In this document: positions 61,753-64,000 of the stretch, piece after piece | Layout: the number at the start of each line of letters is the position of its first letter | Numbering within the stretch: position 1 is the stretch's first letter | Assembly (NCBI RefSeq): GCF_051027545.1 | Contig: NZ_CP194902.1 | Span: forward strand, 2,294,001 to 2,358,000 | Length of the DNA stretch: 64,000 nucleotides | Source of the DNA: Methylocaldum sp002005105 | GTDB lineage: Bacteria > Pseudomonadota > Gammaproteobacteria > Methylococcales > Methylococcaceae | Direction of reading: 5' to 3' | Translations under genes and position numbers: made by a program | Notes under the pieces: generated by a model | What the model saw: the letters and a program-made list of their open reading frames with translations, nothing else | Database searches by the model: none | Told to the model about the DNA's origin: nothing

Positions 61753-63600
61753 TCATTTGTAAATCTGAATCGACGTTTGATTGGTGTTACCCGCCGCATC
61801 GGTGCCAGTCAGCGTGATCGTGTGCGTGCCCTTCGCGATGCTGCGGGTGTTCCAGTTATAGGAGATCGAGCCGCCGCTGGTTGAAGCTCGCACGGCGCCG
61901 TCGATGGCCAGCTTCAGCCCCTGCAATTTGACGTTATCGCTGCCAGTGCCGGTAATTTTTGTCGAGTTACCGACCTTCACGCCATTGGAGGGGCTGGTGA
62001 TTTTAACCGTGGGCGGAGTTGTGTCGACGCTGTTAGCCGAGGTGGTCGCCGAGGCGGTATTGGAGAAGGCGGAGTTGCCGACGCTGTTGTAGGCGTAGAC
62101 ACGGTAAGAATAAGTGGTGCTGGCGCTGAGGCCAGTATTGGTGAAACTCGTGACGTTGCTGCCGAGCGAAGCGACTTCGCTCCAATTGACGCCATCCAGC
62201 GAGCGCTGCACCTTGAATCCGGTTTCGTCGCTAGACTTATCCGTCCACGTCAAGGCGATACTGCTGGATGATTGAGTAGTCGCCGCCAAACTTGTGGGGG
62301 CAGTCGGAACCGTGGGCGTCGTGGTGGTCGTGGTCGAGGACCGGAAACTGGCGACGGTGGCGCTGGTGCCATTCATGGAACGGGCGGTGTCCTGGTAGTT
62401 CGCCACCCCGGTCGGCTGGCCATTGTAATAAACGTTAGGATTAGAAAAGTGCGATATTCGTGGCGAACTGCAACTGTAGGACATGACATCGTGGAACACG
62501 CCGCAGATCCGGTAACCATAAGAGTAGGGGTACACGCCGGCGTAGGCGGAATTGTCCGGGTCGTGCATGTTGCCCTGATTGTGGCCCAATTCATGCGCCA
62601 GGGTATCGTTGCCGAGGCAGTTGTACTTGGAATCGTCATGCACGACGGCGAACGCATACGGAGCGAACCAGGAACCCAGGCTATTCATCACGTAGGCGAT
62701 GCCGCAGTAGTTGCTTTCAGCAGTTATAAGCGCCACCTGATCGGCGCCGTACTGGTTGCGTAAGGAGTGTACCTCATCCATTTTGCCATCGCTGGTGCCG
62801 GTGACATCCGACAAGCTGGTCGACATGTTGCCCGTCTCGGTATAGCTGACTTCGGCCATTTTTACCAAGTTCAACTGCATGTCCACCTGGCTGTTCAGGT
62901 AGGCCTGATTGGCCTTGGTAACGGCGTTAATAATCTTGGCTTCTATGCCCGAGACGCCGCCAGCATTCACGCGGGCCTGAGGCGTGTAGACCACCAGCAG
63001 ATCGATGACTTGGCCGGTGCTGGCGGCTGCGGTGGACGGGCTAGTCGAGGATGTCGTTGTACCGGCCAATTCACCGGCGGCATTAATATCCGGCGCGAGG
63101 GGTTCCGAATGCGGAGCGGTCTTGTTGGGATCGATCTGGCGGACGGCATGCGTTTTATTGCCGGCGTAGGCGATCTCGAACATTCTGCCGTCGTCCATCA
63201 CGACGGTTCCGAACATCGCCTGCCCCCGAACGGCGAGGATCACCTCGCTGCTGCCTTCTTGCCCTTCGATATGACCGACCCAGGACAAACGGCCGTCGAT
63301 GTCTTCGATACGATCGCGGATGGCGGTAACCGTGGTGTCGTTGAGCAGTTCGAGGGTGAGCGTATCGGCCTTCACCGCGTTGAAGTCGATGGCTACGCCC
63401 CGGCTGCGGCCCTTGATGGCTTTGATCTGCGCCTTGGCCTGCGTGGGCAGGGTCAGATTCGTGTCGCTGAATAAGCGCTGCGGCGGCGCCGCATGGACGA
63501 CACCCACAATAGACGTTAAGGCTGCAAATACGCCAGCCAGTCCGAGGATATTTTTGCGGCGCGCAGCGGTGAACTTAGAATGCTGAGTCTTGTTGCTCAC
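61753..63600 (-). CDS. Secreted metzincin-type metalloprotease with fibronectin III and Ig-like domains
   Basis: 615 aa. A signal peptide ends at VHA-APP. A propeptide-like region leads to a zinc protease domain with HELGHNQGNMHD (three His, about residues 336-346) and a Met-turn DVMSYSC. A Thr-rich linker, one fibronectin type III domain (about 440-525) and a C-terminal Ig-like domain (TVKITSPSNGVKVG ... TDAAGN) follow. GTG 63600 is chosen with AGGGGA upstream. A c-di-GMP-I riboswitch lies in the leader. It probably acts outside the cell on matrix or surface proteins. Confidence 0.9.
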   Translation of the reverse strand: MSNKTQHSKFTAARRKNILGLAGVFAALTSIVGVVHAAPPQRLFSDTNLTLPTQAKAQIKAIKGRSRGVAIDFNAVKADTLTLELLNDTTVTAIRDRIEDIDGRLSWVGHIEGQEGSSEVILAVRGQAMFGTVVMDDGRMFEIAYAGNKTHAVRQIDPNKTAPHSEPLAPDINAAGELAGTTTSSTSPSTAAASTGQVIDLLVVYTPQARVNAGGVSGIEAKIINAVTKANQAYLNSQVDMQLNLVKMAEVSYTETGNMSTSLSDVTGTSDGKMDEVHSLRNQYGADQVALITAESNYCGIAYVMNSLGSWFAPYAFAVVHDDSKYNCLGNDTLAHELGHNQGNMHDPDNSAYAGVYPYSYGYRICGVFHDVMSYSCSSPRISHFSNPNVYYNGQPTGVANYQDTARSMNGTSATVASFRSSTTTTTTPTVPTAPTSLAATTQSSSSIALTWTDKSSDETGFKVQRSLDGVNWSEVASLGSNVTSFTNTGLSASTTYSYRVYAYNSVGNSAFSNTASATTSANSVDTTPPTVKITSPSNGVKVGNSTKITGTGSDNVKLQGLKLAIDGAVRASTSGGSISYNWNTRSIAKGTHTITLTGTDAAGNTNQTSIQIYK

Positions 63601-63665
63601 GTTGTGGTCCCCTAAGAGTCGAGTTGACGGCGATGGTCTCTGGGAACCCGCGGGGATGAGACAAA

Positions 63666-63681
63666 CCAAAGCAACCTTTGG
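63666..63681 (-). terminator. Candidate expression platform hairpin
   Basis: Read on the minus strand: CCAAAG-GTTG-CTTTGG followed by TTTGTCT. It stands 8 nt past the aptamer end and 65 nt before the GTG start, and could be an attenuating terminator controlled by the riboswitch. The stem is short, so translation control is also possible. Confidence 0.45.
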
Positions 63682-63687
63682 CTTGAG

Positions 63688-63770
63688 CTGGCAATCCCGC
63701 TGTCATAGGAGCCTGGCTCCCGTAGACCGGTAACTTTGCGCCACCACCTTTCGATGGTTTTGCCTTTTTC
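63688..63770 (-). promoter_or_regulatory. Cyclic di-GMP-I (GEMM-I) riboswitch
   Basis: On the minus strand the P1 arm GGCAA (from 63764) pairs with TTGCC (ending 63690). The first hairpin carries a CGAAAG tetraloop (ACCATCGAAAGGTGGT), then the invariant GCGCAAAGTTACCGG junction. The second hairpin has the tetraloop-receptor-like CTACGGG ... CCTATGACAGCGGG. This is the GEMM-I layout in every part. It controls the metalloprotease just downstream. Confidence 0.93.
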
Positions 63771-64000
63771 AGATCAAGCGGCATTAGGTCAGCGGCTCGA
63801 TTTTTCTGTAGAAATAAGATTGGTCTAAATCTAGGGAATTTGTGTGATTGAGTCGGCAAAAAAGTGTTGTAGATTGTTTCATGTAGGCATTGATTGTTGT
63901 TTTTTATCAGTGGCCGTAATCGTTCGCCGGGTGGCTCCTCACCTTCGGATAAACGATGCATTGCTGCCCGTACCCCCCTTGGCACAGGTTAAGCGAATCG
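63771..64000. other. Leader and promoter region of the metalloprotease gene
   Basis: The promoter for the riboswitch leader should lie here on the minus strand. GGTG-AGGAGC-CACC forms a hairpin near 63930-63945. No gene is seen before the window ends. Confidence 0.4.

Noticed and set aside
63575..63985. 136-codon minus-strand frame upstream of the metalloprotease
   Set aside because: It runs through the c-di-GMP riboswitch and has no features; the RNA structure explains this sequence.

Overview
The window looks like the chromosome of a GC-rich gammaproteobacterial methanotroph close to Methylococcus/Methylocaldum. This is inferred from the gene set, not from a marker gene. The pointers are a bacterial sterol C-4 demethylation pair (sdmB-sdmA), an algZ-algR-hemC-hemD-hemX-hemY cluster, a PEP-CTERM protein, and 6-phosphogluconate dehydrogenase. 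No methane oxidation gene, rRNA operon, CRISPR array or prophage is seen.

Region by region. 1-900: the cut 5' part of an FRG-domain gene, then REP-like palindromes. 0.9-7.2 kb: heme genes and an AlgZ/AlgR two-component pair on the minus strand. 7.6-11.7 kb: a translationally coupled GldA/F/G-like ABC exporter plus a DUF4340 protein, then mutM and gnd. 13.9-19.8 kb: secreted and envelope proteins (a PR-1-like CAP protein, a YihY-type membrane protein, a CrtC-like lipocalin and a diheme cytochrome c lipoprotein). 20.1-22.4 kb: an overlapping isoaspartyl peptidase-mtfA-cupin operon. 22.5-24.8 kb: a 113-bp palindromic repeat, a cupredoxin and a beta-propeller protein. 25.2-27.4 kb: sterol demethylation. 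27.5-35.5 kb: mixed housekeeping genes, including a second YihY paralogue, a family 4 uracil-DNA glycosylase, a Crp/Fnr regulator and a YqjD/YqjE-like pair. 35.7-35.9 kb: a run of back-to-back hairpins. 36-41 kb: ssb, a YajR-like MFS transporter and uvrA. 41-48.8 kb: a DUF2959 protein, a porin, bfd (with a Fur box) and bfr, an ABC-F ATPase and small envelope or stress genes. 48.8-53.4 kb: trkH, tRNA-Leu, a GacA/UvrY-type regulator, tRNA-Ser, dnaQ, rnhA and a methyltransferase. 53.5-59.4 kb: mltD, a PaaK-like adenylating enzyme, a trypsin-like protease, rsfS, rlpA and a thioredoxin-like ferredoxin. 59.8-63.8 kb: a RAYT-type transposase between inverted repeats, a PEP-CTERM protein behind a sigma-54 promoter, and a secreted metzincin protease behind a c-di-GMP-I riboswitch.

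The right-hand part carries a surface and biofilm theme. The PEP-CTERM/sigma-54 unit, the c-di-GMP-controlled protease, the GacA-type regulator and the hairpin array with GGA loops (a speculative CsrA decoy) could all belong to life-style switching. The best evidenced of these are the riboswitch and the sigma-54 promoter, both read directly from the sequence. Several genes too short for ordinary calling were also found: a 58-aa and a 59-aa membrane protein, plus a partial FRG gene at the left edge.
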